A DNA stretch of 64,000 nucleotides, taken from the NCBI RefSeq assembly GCF_026262505.1, contig NC_067205.1, positions 3,224,001 to 3,288,000 of the forward strand. Direction: 5' to 3'. A program made the position numbers and the translations under genes. Each line of letters starts with the position of its first letter. The stretch's first letter is position 1. The notes under the pieces are model-generated. The model saw only the letters and a program-made list of their open reading frames with translations, was not told the origin of the DNA and ran no database searches. This DNA is from Trichomonas vaginalis G3 (taxonomy: Eukaryota; Parabasalia; Trichomonadida; Trichomonadidae). This document shows positions 47,731-57,047 of this stretch, piece by piece.

Positions 47731-48751
47731 ATGTCTGATCAAGTCATGAATTCAAACGAATACAGTAAGTTGAGAAGTATCTATAAATATTACATCGATT
47801 CATATATTACCTTGTATCAGCTAAAAACAAATAATGAGGAAGAAATAGAGAATATTTATCAAATGATCAAAACAGAATTGATTGATTCAAAGGGATATCC
47901 TCCACAATGTATTATAAAAGACATTTTAAATATTATCCCGTATAATAACCGCTGCACAAAGTCATATTTGAAACTTGCAAAACTTGTATCTGATGATTAT
48001 GATGTAAAAGAGGTAACAATGATTCCAATGATTTCAAACTTCCTATTTTATAAAGAATATGGAATTCAATTGGACATGTGTGATGATTTCGAAGAATTAG
48101 TCCACCAAGATTTAGATATTCATTCTGACAATACAATTTATAGAACAATTATGGATGACAACATAGAAAGATTCATTGCATTCACGGAAAGAGAAGAATT
48201 TGATAAAGATCAATTACTTGCAAACGATTTTTATCCACTTTATTACATAGGTTATTCATTACTTGAATTATGTTGTTACCACGGAGCAGTTGATTGTTTC
48301 AAGTTATTAAGATCGAAATTTAACTCAGAAATAACTGGAACATGTCTTCAATTTTCATTTTTAGGAAGAAACAAAGAGATCCTGAATGAATGTTTGAAAT
48401 ATAAAACACCAAATACAGAATGCATGAAATATGCAATTATTTCACACAACATTGATTTTGTCACATTCTTGATGAATGAATACAATATAAAGATCGATTT
48501 ATACGAGTCCGCCTTTTATAATAATCTTGACTCGTTTTTGGTTTATTTTGATCAAACTAATAATGTTGACAAATGCTTTCGTTATTCTGTAATTTTCAAC
48601 ATTCCCATCACTTTGCGAATATTTTCTTTCACTTGGTGCAAATATCAATGCAAAAAATAAATATGGAAATACAGCTCTTCGTGAAGCATCTTATAGCATT
48701 AGTAAAGAGATATATGCACTTCTCCTTTATTACGGTGCTAAGTTTGATTAA
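47731..48751 (+). pseudogene. DUF3447/ankyrin-repeat paralogue, shortened
   Basis: Host gene starting MSDQVMNSNEYSKLRSIYK, a paralogue of 44462-46183. Codons 1-290 are sound. Near 48608 the phase changes relative to the paralogue, so the uninterrupted frame ends at 48660. The correct-phase reading continues as LCEYFLSLGANINAKNKYGN to a stop at 48751 with only about one and a half ankyrin repeats. A 227-bp block (48253-48479) is identical to 44984-45210, unlike the diverged flanks. It is probably a decaying copy. Confidence 0.65.
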
Positions 48752-48973
48752 ATAATAACGATAGCAAGATATTTGAACTTTTTCTTTCACTTAATGAAAA
48801 TATAAATGAATAATGTGAAAATGAAGAAACAACTCTTCATTATGCAGCAGAAAATAATAGAAAATTAATACATGAACTTGTTATTTTTCAAAAGGAAACC
48901 ACCAGGATTCGCTTGTATTCCAGCACGCATACAGAATGAATGCGGAAGTAACTTTGGCCGCACAAAATAGCTG
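48752..48973 (+). pseudogene. Ankyrin repeat remnant
   Basis: The DNA at about 48818-48885 reads ETTLHYAAENNRKLIHELV, one orphan ankyrin repeat downstream of the shortened gene. The rest has no reading. Confidence 0.45.
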
Positions 48974-49265
48974 AAATTTTTCTTGGTGGATTTTCATCAC
49001 AGAGCCAGCAAGGAGGCGCTGGTGGAGGAAGTTCTTGGGCATTATCACGTGATGCGATCATCCCAGAAGGTGATATTGAAGCAACCGACGAATTTTATGA
49101 TAATGCGGAATCACATCCATATGGATTCACAAAGACATCCGGTTATTTATTCACAGATGTCGAACATGCAGCCGGTATCTGGAACGGCCATGGACGAATC
49201 ATCATTACATATATAAGTTCTCTTAAATGTCCATCTTTCATATATTCTCTTCCTCTTTTTATCTA
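48974..49265 (+). pseudogene. 3' fragment of a glycine-rich gene
   Basis: Starts abruptly at GGATTTTCATCACAGAGCC and carries only the last quarter of the glycine-rich gene (GGSSWALSRDAIIPEGDIEA to FIYSLPLF). It is almost identical to the 3' end of 49738-50883. It follows the ankyrin remnant directly, so two broken host genes are joined. Confidence 0.75.
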
Positions 49266-49737
49266 AAAAAGAAAAAATATTAAATGAAACAAAAATGATT
49301 AACTGAATGGGATCAGATTAATATAATTAGAGATAACTTCAGCAAAAACAAGGATAACGTTATTGATTTTTATCTCCAACTTGTTTAAATATAATGAATA
49401 AATGCTTTAGTATTTACACAATTACAGAGTCACCTTTCACAACAATTCAAAAATAGCAATTTTATTATTTTTTTTCCAATTTAAGAAGTTGGTTCTGTTA
49501 TGTATTAGTTGGGGATAATTTCCTTATAGATTCATAGTAAAAATTTATATCATTCAATTAAATTACCCTAAAAATGAAAATCAACGTCAAAAAATGTTTT
49601 AGTTACATAGCGAATCGTTTAATATTTTATTTTTTTTCATTTTCATAGAATAGTTATTTTATTATTCATGATGAAGTTTCGGAATCTGTGATGCCGACTT
49701 TTTGTCGAAACTTTGTTTTGTAAATATACTATGAAAT
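49266..49737. other. Host spacer with upstream hairpin of the glycine-rich gene
   Basis: A/T-rich, no gene. The 3' part is conserved with 52895-52965 and contains the hairpin at 49674-49713. Confidence 0.5.
49674..49713 (+). promoter_or_regulatory. Conserved hairpin upstream of a glycine-rich gene
   Basis: AAGTTTCG pairs with CGAAACTT, enclosing a second partial stem (GGAATC...GATGCC). The same element is at 52902-52941 with a perfect inner stem GGCAT/ATGCC. It lies 25 bases upstream of the start codon in both genes. It may be a 5' leader structure or a protein site. Confidence 0.5.
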
Positions 49738-50883
49738 ATGATATCATATAGGTTATATAACGAATCTGTCCCCGGTGCAGTTAAAAAAGTCACCATAAAT
49801 GAGAACCAGTATCTTTTTGAATATCCATGTGAATCTCACTATATTTGCACAGATTATCAAATCATACTTTCACGCGGCAAATATATGTTTGAACTATATG
49901 GTGCATCAGGTGGTTCTCTTAATAATAAAACATCATCATATCGATTCGAAAATAATTCGTGCATCGACGATTCCATTGTTCGACGGTATAACGGCAACAC
50001 TCAATGCGAAAAAATCGGGAGTAATGGTGGTGCGGGAGGTTATATTTCAGGCACTATTATTCTCCATTCCGACACTATCACTTTTTTGACAATTGGAGGA
50101 AAAGGAATTTTTTCCTACAATATCGAAGAGAAAAATACCGATAGATGCTTTAGCGAATATCGAAACAGAGGAGGCTATGGCGGCGGAGGTAGCTCGGCAA
50201 ATTATTTTTACAGTCAACAAATTAAAGGTACAGGAAGTGGAGGTGGTCAAACCACTGTCAAATTTCTGAAAAATGATTTGTGGTATCGAGTATTAGTTAG
50301 CGGTGGTGGAGGCGGTACAGATGATGCATCTGGTGGAAATAACGGTATGGTTGACGATGGTTCAGGAGGTGCAGGAGGAAATATAATTGCACAAAGTTGG
50401 TTTTTGAATGGAAAATTACAAAAAACATATTTTGCTAATTCTACGAATGGATTCACATTTGGAACAGGAGAAGCTGCACGATTTGACCCTAAGAAGAATC
50501 CAAATTCTGTCACAAATGGTGACAAATTTGACAATGCTGGTGCCGGTGCAGGTTGGTTCGGTGGATTTGCATCACAGAGCCAGCAAGGAGGCGCTGGTGG
50601 AGGAAGTTCTTGGGCATTATCACGTGATGCGATCATCCCAGAAGGTGATATTGAAGCAACCGACGAATTTTATGATAATGCGGAATCACATCCATATGGA
50701 TTCACAAAGACATCCGGTTATTTATTCACAGATGTCGAACATGCAGCCGGTATCTGGAACGGCCATGGACGAATCATCATTACATATATAAGTTCTCTTA
50801 AATGTCCATCTTTCATATATTCTCTTCCTCTTAATATCAACATTCTAATATTCATTATCTTACTTGATCAAAACTCATCTTAA
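49738..50883 (+). CDS. Glycine-rich protein (ALK/LTK glycine-rich-domain type), copy 1
   Basis: A 381-residue host protein. An N-terminal beta region (YLFEYPCESHYICTDYQI) precedes a long glycine-rich domain with runs such as GGAGGYISG, GGYGGGGSSANYF, VSGGGGGTDDASGG and GAGAGWFGG, then GGAGGGSSWAL. This resembles the glycine-rich domain of ALK/LTK receptors (Pfam Gly_rich/ALK_LTK_GRD). A C-terminal hydrophobic stretch (FIYSLPLNINILIFIILLD) could anchor the protein in a membrane; no clear signal peptide is visible. It is the first of three intact tandem copies. Surface location and ligand binding are inferences. Confidence 0.7.
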   Translation: MISYRLYNESVPGAVKKVTINENQYLFEYPCESHYICTDYQIILSRGKYMFELYGASGGSLNNKTSSYRFENNSCIDDSIVRRYNGNTQCEKIGSNGGAGGYISGTIILHSDTITFLTIGGKGIFSYNIEEKNTDRCFSEYRNRGGYGGGGSSANYFYSQQIKGTGSGGGQTTVKFLKNDLWYRVLVSGGGGGTDDASGGNNGMVDDGSGGAGGNIIAQSWFLNGKLQKTYFANSTNGFTFGTGEAARFDPKKNPNSVTNGDKFDNAGAGAGWFGGFASQSQQGGAGGGSSWALSRDAIIPEGDIEATDEFYDNAESHPYGFTKTSGYLFTDVEHAAGIWNGHGRIIITYISSLKCPSFIYSLPLNINILIFIILLDQNSS

Positions 50884-51377
50884 CATATTCTGAATAAAAC
50901 TAATGAATTCAAAGCTCAAATTAAACTATATAACATATTTACTCTCCGATAAGGATATACCATTACAGGTTTTTTATAAGAATGGGAAAATTTCATTCAT
51001 TAGATTATTTCTATTGATAATAGAAAAATAAAAACTAGATCAAATATATTATGTAAAGGAATTAAGGAGTTGTTGTTAACATATATATATATATATATTT
51101 TAAATCCACAGTGCTGTAATTAGATATTGTCGTCTCTTCATATATTATATATTAGACTCACAAATTTTATATTTTTTGCAGTTCTTACATAATATTAAGA
51201 CTTGGAATAGCATGCAGATATCAAAAATAAAATCGAAAAAGTATATTCGGCTTATTTTCCGATGAAACAATCTTCATAAGTTAGTATATGTCAAAAATAA
51301 TAGGATGAAATGTTGGTGTAAGCGCACTCTTAAATGACAGTTTTCATTAAATCTGATTTATATGATAGTGATGAAGC
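50884..51377. other. Host spacer with TA microsatellite
   Basis: A/T-rich with a short (TA)n run at about 51080-51098; no gene seen. Confidence 0.5.
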
Positions 51378-52529
51378 ATGATTACCTGTAGTTTAGTAAA
51401 TGAATCTCTTCCAGGTTCTGTTAAAAAAGTCACCATCAAATGGAACCAATATCTTTTTGAGTATCCATGTGAATCGAATTCTGTGTGCACTGATTACAAA
51501 GTTAAACTTTCACGAGGAAAATATATATTTGAATTATATGGTGCCTCAGGTGGTTCTCACATTAATAAAACAACTTCATTTTGTTTTGATAATAATTCCT
51601 GCATCGACGAATCTTTTGTCCGCCGCTACAATGGCAACACAGAATGTATTAAAAATTCAAGCATTGGTGGTGCAGGAGGTTATATTTCTGGAACAATTAT
51701 TCTCTATTCCGATACTGTCACTTTTTTGACAATTGGAGGGAAAGGAATTTTTGGACATTCTTTAAAAGAAATGAATACAGATAAATGCTTTCAGAAAAAA
51801 TATATAATAAAGGGTGGGTATGGTGGTGGAGATAGTTTCTCAAATTATTATGATATCTCATATCCTCAGTGGGCAGGTTCAGGAAGTGGAGGTGGTCAAA
51901 CCGCTGTCAAATTTTTGGAAAATGATTTATGGCATCGAGTTTTAGTTAGTGGCGGTGGAGGGGGCACAGATAATGCCTTTGGAGAATATGGAAAGTTAGA
52001 TGATGGTTCGGGAGGTGCAGGAGGGAATCTCGTTGCACAAAATTGGTTTTTGAATGGTGTTTTGAAACATGAATATTTTGCAAATTCGACTAATGGATTC
52101 ACATTTGGAACAGGTGAAGCTGCAAGATTCGGCCTGAAGAAGAATCCATATTCAGTTCCAGATGGGGAAAAATATGATAATGCAGGGGCTGGATCTGGCT
52201 GGTTTGGTGGGTTTTCATCACAAAATGGGAGAGGAGGTGCAGGTGGTGGAAGTTCTTGGGCATTATCACGTGATGCGATCATCCCAGAAGGTGATATTGA
52301 AGCAACCGACGAATTTTATGATAATGCGGAATCACATCCATATGGATTCACAAAGACATCCGGTTATTTATTCACAGATGTCGAACATGCAGCCGGTATC
52401 TGGAACGGCCATGGACGAATCATCATTACATATATAAGTTCTCTTAAATGTCCATCTTTCATATATTCTCTTCCTCTTAATATCAACATTCTAATATTCA
52501 TTATTTTACTTGATCAAAACTCATCTTAA
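51378..52529 (+). CDS. Glycine-rich protein, copy 2
   Basis: A 383-residue paralogue of copies 1 and 3, with the same order of parts. It is the most diverged in its first three quarters (for example YVKLSRGKY-type and FSNYYDISYPQWAG segments). The last 95 codons are practically identical to the others. Its upstream DNA lacks the hairpin found before copies 1 and 3, so its promoter differs. Confidence 0.7.
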   Translation: MITCSLVNESLPGSVKKVTIKWNQYLFEYPCESNSVCTDYKVKLSRGKYIFELYGASGGSHINKTTSFCFDNNSCIDESFVRRYNGNTECIKNSSIGGAGGYISGTIILYSDTVTFLTIGGKGIFGHSLKEMNTDKCFQKKYIIKGGYGGGDSFSNYYDISYPQWAGSGSGGGQTAVKFLENDLWHRVLVSGGGGGTDNAFGEYGKLDDGSGGAGGNLVAQNWFLNGVLKHEYFANSTNGFTFGTGEAARFGLKKNPYSVPDGEKYDNAGAGSGWFGGFSSQNGRGGAGGGSSWALSRDAIIPEGDIEATDEFYDNAESHPYGFTKTSGYLFTDVEHAAGIWNGHGRIIITYISSLKCPSFIYSLPLNINILIFIILLDQNSS

Positions 52530-52965
52530 CACATTTAGAATAATAAAAAATTATGAAATTATTTGATTGCCATTTTTTCATACAATTATCTCTGCTTTGT
52601 TTATGTCTAATGTAATGATGCTCTGATACTCATAAAATTATAATATATATTATTTTTGACACACATCTAGTTAATTTAAAATTTCAAATTTAATTTTTCA
52701 AAATTAAGAAGATGATTGTAGCAAGTAGTGTTTTAAAATAAATGATGTAAATCATTATTAGTGAAATCTATAATGTTCCTCTATTTTGTTTAGGAATTAA
52801 CTTCAGATTTGATTCAAATTCACCACATATTATTTGATATTTAATTTTTATTTATCTTTTATCAATTTTACATTAGAATGGTCATTTCACTAAACATGAT
52901 GAAGTTTCGGCATCTGTGATGCCGATTTTTTGTCGAAACTTTGTTTTGCAAAAATATTTTGAAAC
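52530..52965. other. Host spacer with upstream hairpin of copy 3
   Basis: A/T-rich, no gene; the last 70 bases resemble those upstream of copy 1. Confidence 0.5.
52902..52941 (+). promoter_or_regulatory. Conserved hairpin upstream of glycine-rich copy 3
   Basis: AAGTTTCG and CGAAACTT form the outer stem and GGCAT/ATGCC a perfect inner stem. Same position relative to the ATG as in copy 1. Confidence 0.5.
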
Positions 52966-54114
52966 ATGAAATCATGTAGTTTATATAACGAATCTGTTCC
53001 TGGTGCAGTCAAGAAGGTTTATATCAGCGCAAACCGATATATTTTTGAATATCCATGTGAATCTCACTATATTTGCACAGATTATCAAATCACACTTTCA
53101 CGTGGTAAATATATGTTTGAACTATATGGTGCATCAGGTGGTTCTCTTAATAATAAAACATCATCATATCGATTCGAAAATAACTCTTGTATTGACGATT
53201 CCATTGTTCGACGATATAACGGCAACACCAATTGTGAACGAACTCCAAACAATGGCGGCGCAGGAGGTTATATTTCTGGAACCATTATTCTCCATTCTGA
53301 CACCGTCACTTTTCTGACCATTGGTGGCAAAGGGATTTTTGGATATAATATCAAAGAAAAAAGTACAGATAGATGTTTTAAAGAATATCGAATTAGAGGA
53401 GGCTATGGTGGTGGTGGTAGCTCAGCTAATTATTTTGATTCGTCAAATTCTCTATATACACGTTCAGGAAGTGGAGGCGGTCAAACCGCTGTCAAATTTT
53501 TGAAAAATGATTTATGGCATCGAGTATTAGTTAGTGGTGGTGGAGGGGGAATAGATGATGCTAATGGTCAATATGGCAGCAGTGATGATGGCTCAGGAGG
53601 TGCAGGAGGAAATCTTGTTGCACAAAGTTGGTTTCAGGATGGAAATCTGAAACATGAATATTTTGCTAATTCTACAAATGGATTCACGTTCGGAACAGGT
53701 GAAGCTTGTCGATTCGGATCTAAAAAGAATCCGAATTCAGTTCCAGATGGGCACAAGTATGATAATGCAGGTGCTGGATCTGGCTGGTTTGGTGGGTTTT
53801 CATCACAAAATGGGAGAGGAGGTGCAGGTGGTGGAAGTTCTTGGGCATTATCACGTGATGCGATCATCCCAGAAGGTGATATTGAAGCAACCGACGAATT
53901 TTATGATAATGCAGAATCACATCCATATGGATTCACAAAGACATCCGGCTATTTATTCACAGATGTCGAACATGCAGCCGGTATCTGGAACGGCCATGGA
54001 CGAATCATCATTACATATATAAGTTCTCTTAAATGTCCATCTTTCATATATTCTCTTCCTCTTAACATCAACATTCTAATATTCATTATCTTACTTGATC
54101 AAAACTCATCTTAA
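52966..54114 (+). CDS. Glycine-rich protein, copy 3
   Basis: A 382-residue paralogue, closest to copy 1 in its first half (DYQITLSRGKYMFELYGASGG) and to copy 2 in the GWFGGFSSQNGRGGAGGGSSW region. This makes it a mosaic of the other two. Same glycine-rich domain plan and the same hydrophobic C-terminus. Confidence 0.7.
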   Translation: MKSCSLYNESVPGAVKKVYISANRYIFEYPCESHYICTDYQITLSRGKYMFELYGASGGSLNNKTSSYRFENNSCIDDSIVRRYNGNTNCERTPNNGGAGGYISGTIILHSDTVTFLTIGGKGIFGYNIKEKSTDRCFKEYRIRGGYGGGGSSANYFDSSNSLYTRSGSGGGQTAVKFLKNDLWHRVLVSGGGGGIDDANGQYGSSDDGSGGAGGNLVAQSWFQDGNLKHEYFANSTNGFTFGTGEACRFGSKKNPNSVPDGHKYDNAGAGSGWFGGFSSQNGRGGAGGGSSWALSRDAIIPEGDIEATDEFYDNAESHPYGFTKTSGYLFTDVEHAAGIWNGHGRIIITYISSLKCPSFIYSLPLNINILIFIILLDQNSS

Positions 54115-54452
54115 CACATTTTGAATAAAAAATTATAAATCCAATACGCAAGCTTCAATAATGCAATTAGAGCTGAAATCAAATATAATAATATTTGAAT
54201 TCAAACATCAAACTTCATAATACATTTACTCTCCTATCTAAGTAATGCTGTTTCTAGATATTAAAAGAAGCTCTAGATAATTTTTTTTGAATTATTTACA
54301 CGGATATATTATTAAACAGCATCTACATATTAAAATTTTTCATTCAAAATTTTAACCATAAAATAAACAAGAGGAGTAACGTAGTTTTACTTATGTTTTA
54401 AATTTATCGAGATTAAAATTTTCATCCCATCGGTTTTTTTGACAAAAAAAGA
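54115..54452. other. Host spacer, no gene seen
   Basis: A/T-rich. A TCATCCCAT word about 30 bases before the Vps45 start may be its initiator, but the match is loose. Confidence 0.45.
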
Positions 54453-56099
54453 ATGAACGTTCAAACAAGCGCTTTCCTTTACATCAAGAAAATGCTTGAT
54501 ACACTACCTGGTGTCAAAGCCCTTCTACTTGATCAGGATACATTCAGTTATATCAGTATTGCAATGACAAAAACAGAATTACTCGAAAATGAAGTAGTTT
54601 TATTCGAAAATCTCAATGCACGTGTTGGAAAACCAGAAGAACCAAGCTTAGCATCAATTAATTGTATTATTTTCGTACGTCCAACTTCAGAAAATGTAGA
54701 AATGATTTCTCGTGAGTTAGACAATCCTCACTTCCAAAAATACAACATATTCTTCACAAACACATCAGCTGAAGCACATATTCGTCAACTTGCCGCTCAT
54801 GATTCCCATACATCTGTTGATGCAGTCAGAGAGGTATTCTTTGACTTCTATCCACTCAATGCAAAACTTTTCTCATTGAACATCCCCGATATTTCTACTC
54901 TTCGCGCCGGAAATTCCTTTACAGAAATCGCAGGGCGTGTTCCTGAAGGACTCTTCGCATTCCTTTGCTCTCAGCGTGTTAAGCCACACATCAGATTTGA
55001 TTCCAGCTCCAACGCATGCCAATCCGTTGCAAGATCTGTTTCATCATTGATCGATGATTCACGTGATCTCTTTGCTACAGCACAGGAAGGTGCCACTGTC
55101 CTTATACTTGATCGTCGCTCCGATCCAATCGCACCTCTTCTTCATCTTTGGTACTATTCTTCAGCATTACACGATTTATTCGGAATTGACAAGAATGTTG
55201 TCGATGTCAATGGGACACAATATGTTCTAAATGAGCGTACGGACCCAGAGAGTGCATCATACTATACAATGTACCTTGGAGATTTGGCTCCAAAATTAGA
55301 TGAAAGAGTTAAGCGAATCCAAGCAGTTCTAAGGGACATACAACGTCAAAGTGAAGACATAAATGACATGCACGGCAAGATGAGCGCTGTTTCTAAAGGC
55401 CAAACCGAAAAAGTTTACGCAAATTCACATTTGGACTTGTTTAATGCTCTCCATACTAAGATTACACAATCCAATTTGATGGAAGTGTCCGGTCTCGAGC
55501 AAATTGTCGCTACTTACGATTCTCCTTCAGATCAATGCCAACAAATCATCGAAATCATCAACAACCCAAGCGCAAAGCCTTTGGATGCATTAAGACTCGT
55601 TTTAATCTTCGCTTTACATTACGAAAAATCAAATTCTGCAAATTTGATTAATAAAATGCTCGAAACACTCGAAGCGAAGTCAGTTTGGCATAACAACGAG
55701 ATGAAGTACGTCGATGGCATCATAAGAGTCATGGGAGATAACCAGAGAGGACACGAAGATTTATTCCAAAATAGAACTGGCTTCACAAAGTTCGCTAGAG
55801 GTATCAAATCAATTGTACAGGTAGAGAAAAGCGCGTACGAGATGTACAAGTGCTTACTTTCCAGGATTTTACAAAGAATGAGAGATGGAAAACTTTCTGA
55901 ACAGGATTACCCATATGCAACTAAGTCACAGCCAACTAAAACAGGAAGAATAATTGTTTTCTACGTCGGAGGTGCAACTTATGAAGAAATGAGAGTTGCT
56001 TCCGAAATTTCAAGACCTGGATTCGATGTAATCGTTGGAGGAACAACTGTTCATTCCGCAGAGTCGTTCCTTAAATACGAAGTCGCTCCTTATTGCTAA
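54453..56099 (+). CDS. VPS45: Sec1/Munc18-family protein, Vps45-like
   Basis: A 548-residue protein of normal length for the SM family. Domain 1 begins MNVQTSAFLYIKKMLDTLPGVKALLLDQDT. Further family signatures are VLILDRRSDPIAPLLHLWYYSSALHDLFGI (about 210-240) and the C-terminal IIVFYVGGATYEEMRVASEISR. This combination is most like Vps45, which clasps an endosomal/Golgi syntaxin (Tlg2/Syntaxin-16 type) and promotes SNARE assembly in the cytosol. The G+C of its codons is higher than that of the flanking genes, as expected for a well-expressed housekeeping gene. Ends 90 bases before A/T DNA leading into Polinton element 3. Confidence 0.85.
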   Translation: MNVQTSAFLYIKKMLDTLPGVKALLLDQDTFSYISIAMTKTELLENEVVLFENLNARVGKPEEPSLASINCIIFVRPTSENVEMISRELDNPHFQKYNIFFTNTSAEAHIRQLAAHDSHTSVDAVREVFFDFYPLNAKLFSLNIPDISTLRAGNSFTEIAGRVPEGLFAFLCSQRVKPHIRFDSSSNACQSVARSVSSLIDDSRDLFATAQEGATVLILDRRSDPIAPLLHLWYYSSALHDLFGIDKNVVDVNGTQYVLNERTDPESASYYTMYLGDLAPKLDERVKRIQAVLRDIQRQSEDINDMHGKMSAVSKGQTEKVYANSHLDLFNALHTKITQSNLMEVSGLEQIVATYDSPSDQCQQIIEIINNPSAKPLDALRLVLIFALHYEKSNSANLINKMLETLEAKSVWHNNEMKYVDGIIRVMGDNQRGHEDLFQNRTGFTKFARGIKSIVQVEKSAYEMYKCLLSRILQRMRDGKLSEQDYPYATKSQPTKTGRIIVFYVGGATYEEMRVASEISRPGFDVIVGGTTVHSAESFLKYEVAPYC

Positions 56100-56199
56100 A
56101 TTTTATATTTTTTGTAAATTAAATTTTATCTAAACAAAAAAAATTAAATTTTCTATCAATTGTTATGTATCATTATAAGTACTTTTCGAAAAATAACCG

Positions 56200-56588
56200 T
56201 ATCTGGCAATTCATGCCGACAAAGGGCATTTCCAATTTTTGTGCGTTACGGGCGGGAGCGCCTGTGAATTTGTTAACCAAATAGAAGAGATTTACTTTCT
56301 GTTTGTTTCCTCTGAATGTAGAGAAAGGGTTGCCGATAGTGTGTGTAAACTCTTCTCAATTCCTCTCAATAGGTCTGTGTGAGATTTTTGTTTTAGTTAG
56401 TATACATATCAAGTGTACGGAGGCACTGCGCGCCACCTTACCCCTGATATGTGAATTTGACACTTTACGAAACCGTTAACGTATATTTTACAACACTAAC
56501 GACTTCACTAACATTTTCACTAACATTTTCACTAACGACTTCACTACTGTAAAAATAAACGTTCTCACTAACGTTCCAACTAATGTTC
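56200..56588. other. Subterminal region of element 3 with CACTAAC repeats
   Basis: No gene. Between about 56493 and 56597 the word CACTAAC recurs about six times, in spacings of roughly 11-15 bp. It may be iteron-type sites near the end of the element or low-complexity coding shadow of nothing. The left end motif of the element was not identified. Confidence 0.4.
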
Positions 56589-56915
56589 TCACTTACAAAA
56601 GTATTGCAACTCTTCCCATTGCTGTGCTTCACACAATAGTTCATATTCTTCAGTATCGCTGCTGTCACTCCAATCGTCAGAGTCAAAGTCACTGTCAAAA
56701 TAAATGTTAGTAAGTTTTGACAAAGCTAATGAAACACGCTTACCGTTTGTATCTATTGCTTTTATATATCTCCCATTATGTTTGTTGTCATAAACGCTCA
56801 AACTAACTTTACCCTTTCTCCCTCGTATCTGATAGAATGTATTTTCACGAGGAACGAAGAACAAATTCTTGAACTCATGACCGTTGTAGTTTGTTATCTC
56901 AATAGTTTTCGTCAT
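56589..56915 (-). CDS. Small acidic-tailed protein, unknown
   Basis: A 108-residue protein. Residues 1-75 look like a small beta fold (EITNYNGHEFKNLFFVPRENTFYQIRGRKG). The tail is acidic (DSDFDSDDWSDSSDTEEYE). Upstream, 79 bases from the start codon, is the palindrome block at 56994-57040, so this gene resembles the KilA-N and primase-helicase genes in its control region. Function unknown. Confidence 0.55.
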   Translation of the reverse strand: MTKTIEITNYNGHEFKNLFFVPRENTFYQIRGRKGKVSLSVYDNKHNGRYIKAIDTNGKRVSLALSKLTNIYFDSDFDSDDWSDSSDTEEYELLCEAQQWEELQYFCK

Positions 56916-56993
56916 TTATATAAAAATAAATAAAAAATAAACTTAAAAATTAATGATATCACCACTCCACGTATGAAAACATCCATTTAAATT

Positions 56994-57040
56994 TAGGTAG
57001 AAGGTTAGATCTAACCTCATTTCTACCTCATTTCTACCCT
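56994..57040. promoter_or_regulatory. Dyad GGTTAGATCTAACC with tandem TCATTTC boxes
   Basis: Dyad at 57003-57016, with GGTAGAA on the left and CTCATTTCTAC units on the right. Relative to the gene at 56589-56915 it is reversed compared with the blocks at 1819-1881 and 27108-27158. A role in both directions is thus possible. Confidence 0.6.
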
Positions 57041-57047
57041 GTTGAAT

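Noticed and set aside
50247-50636. Proline/alanine-rich minus-strand open frame (also 51896-52282 and 53634-53867)
   Set aside because: It is the complement of glycine-rich codons in the glycine-rich genes and recurs wherever those genes occur.
56100-56240. A terminal inverted repeat of element 3
   Set aside because: The opposite end is outside the window, so no repeat can be matched and the start is only approximate.
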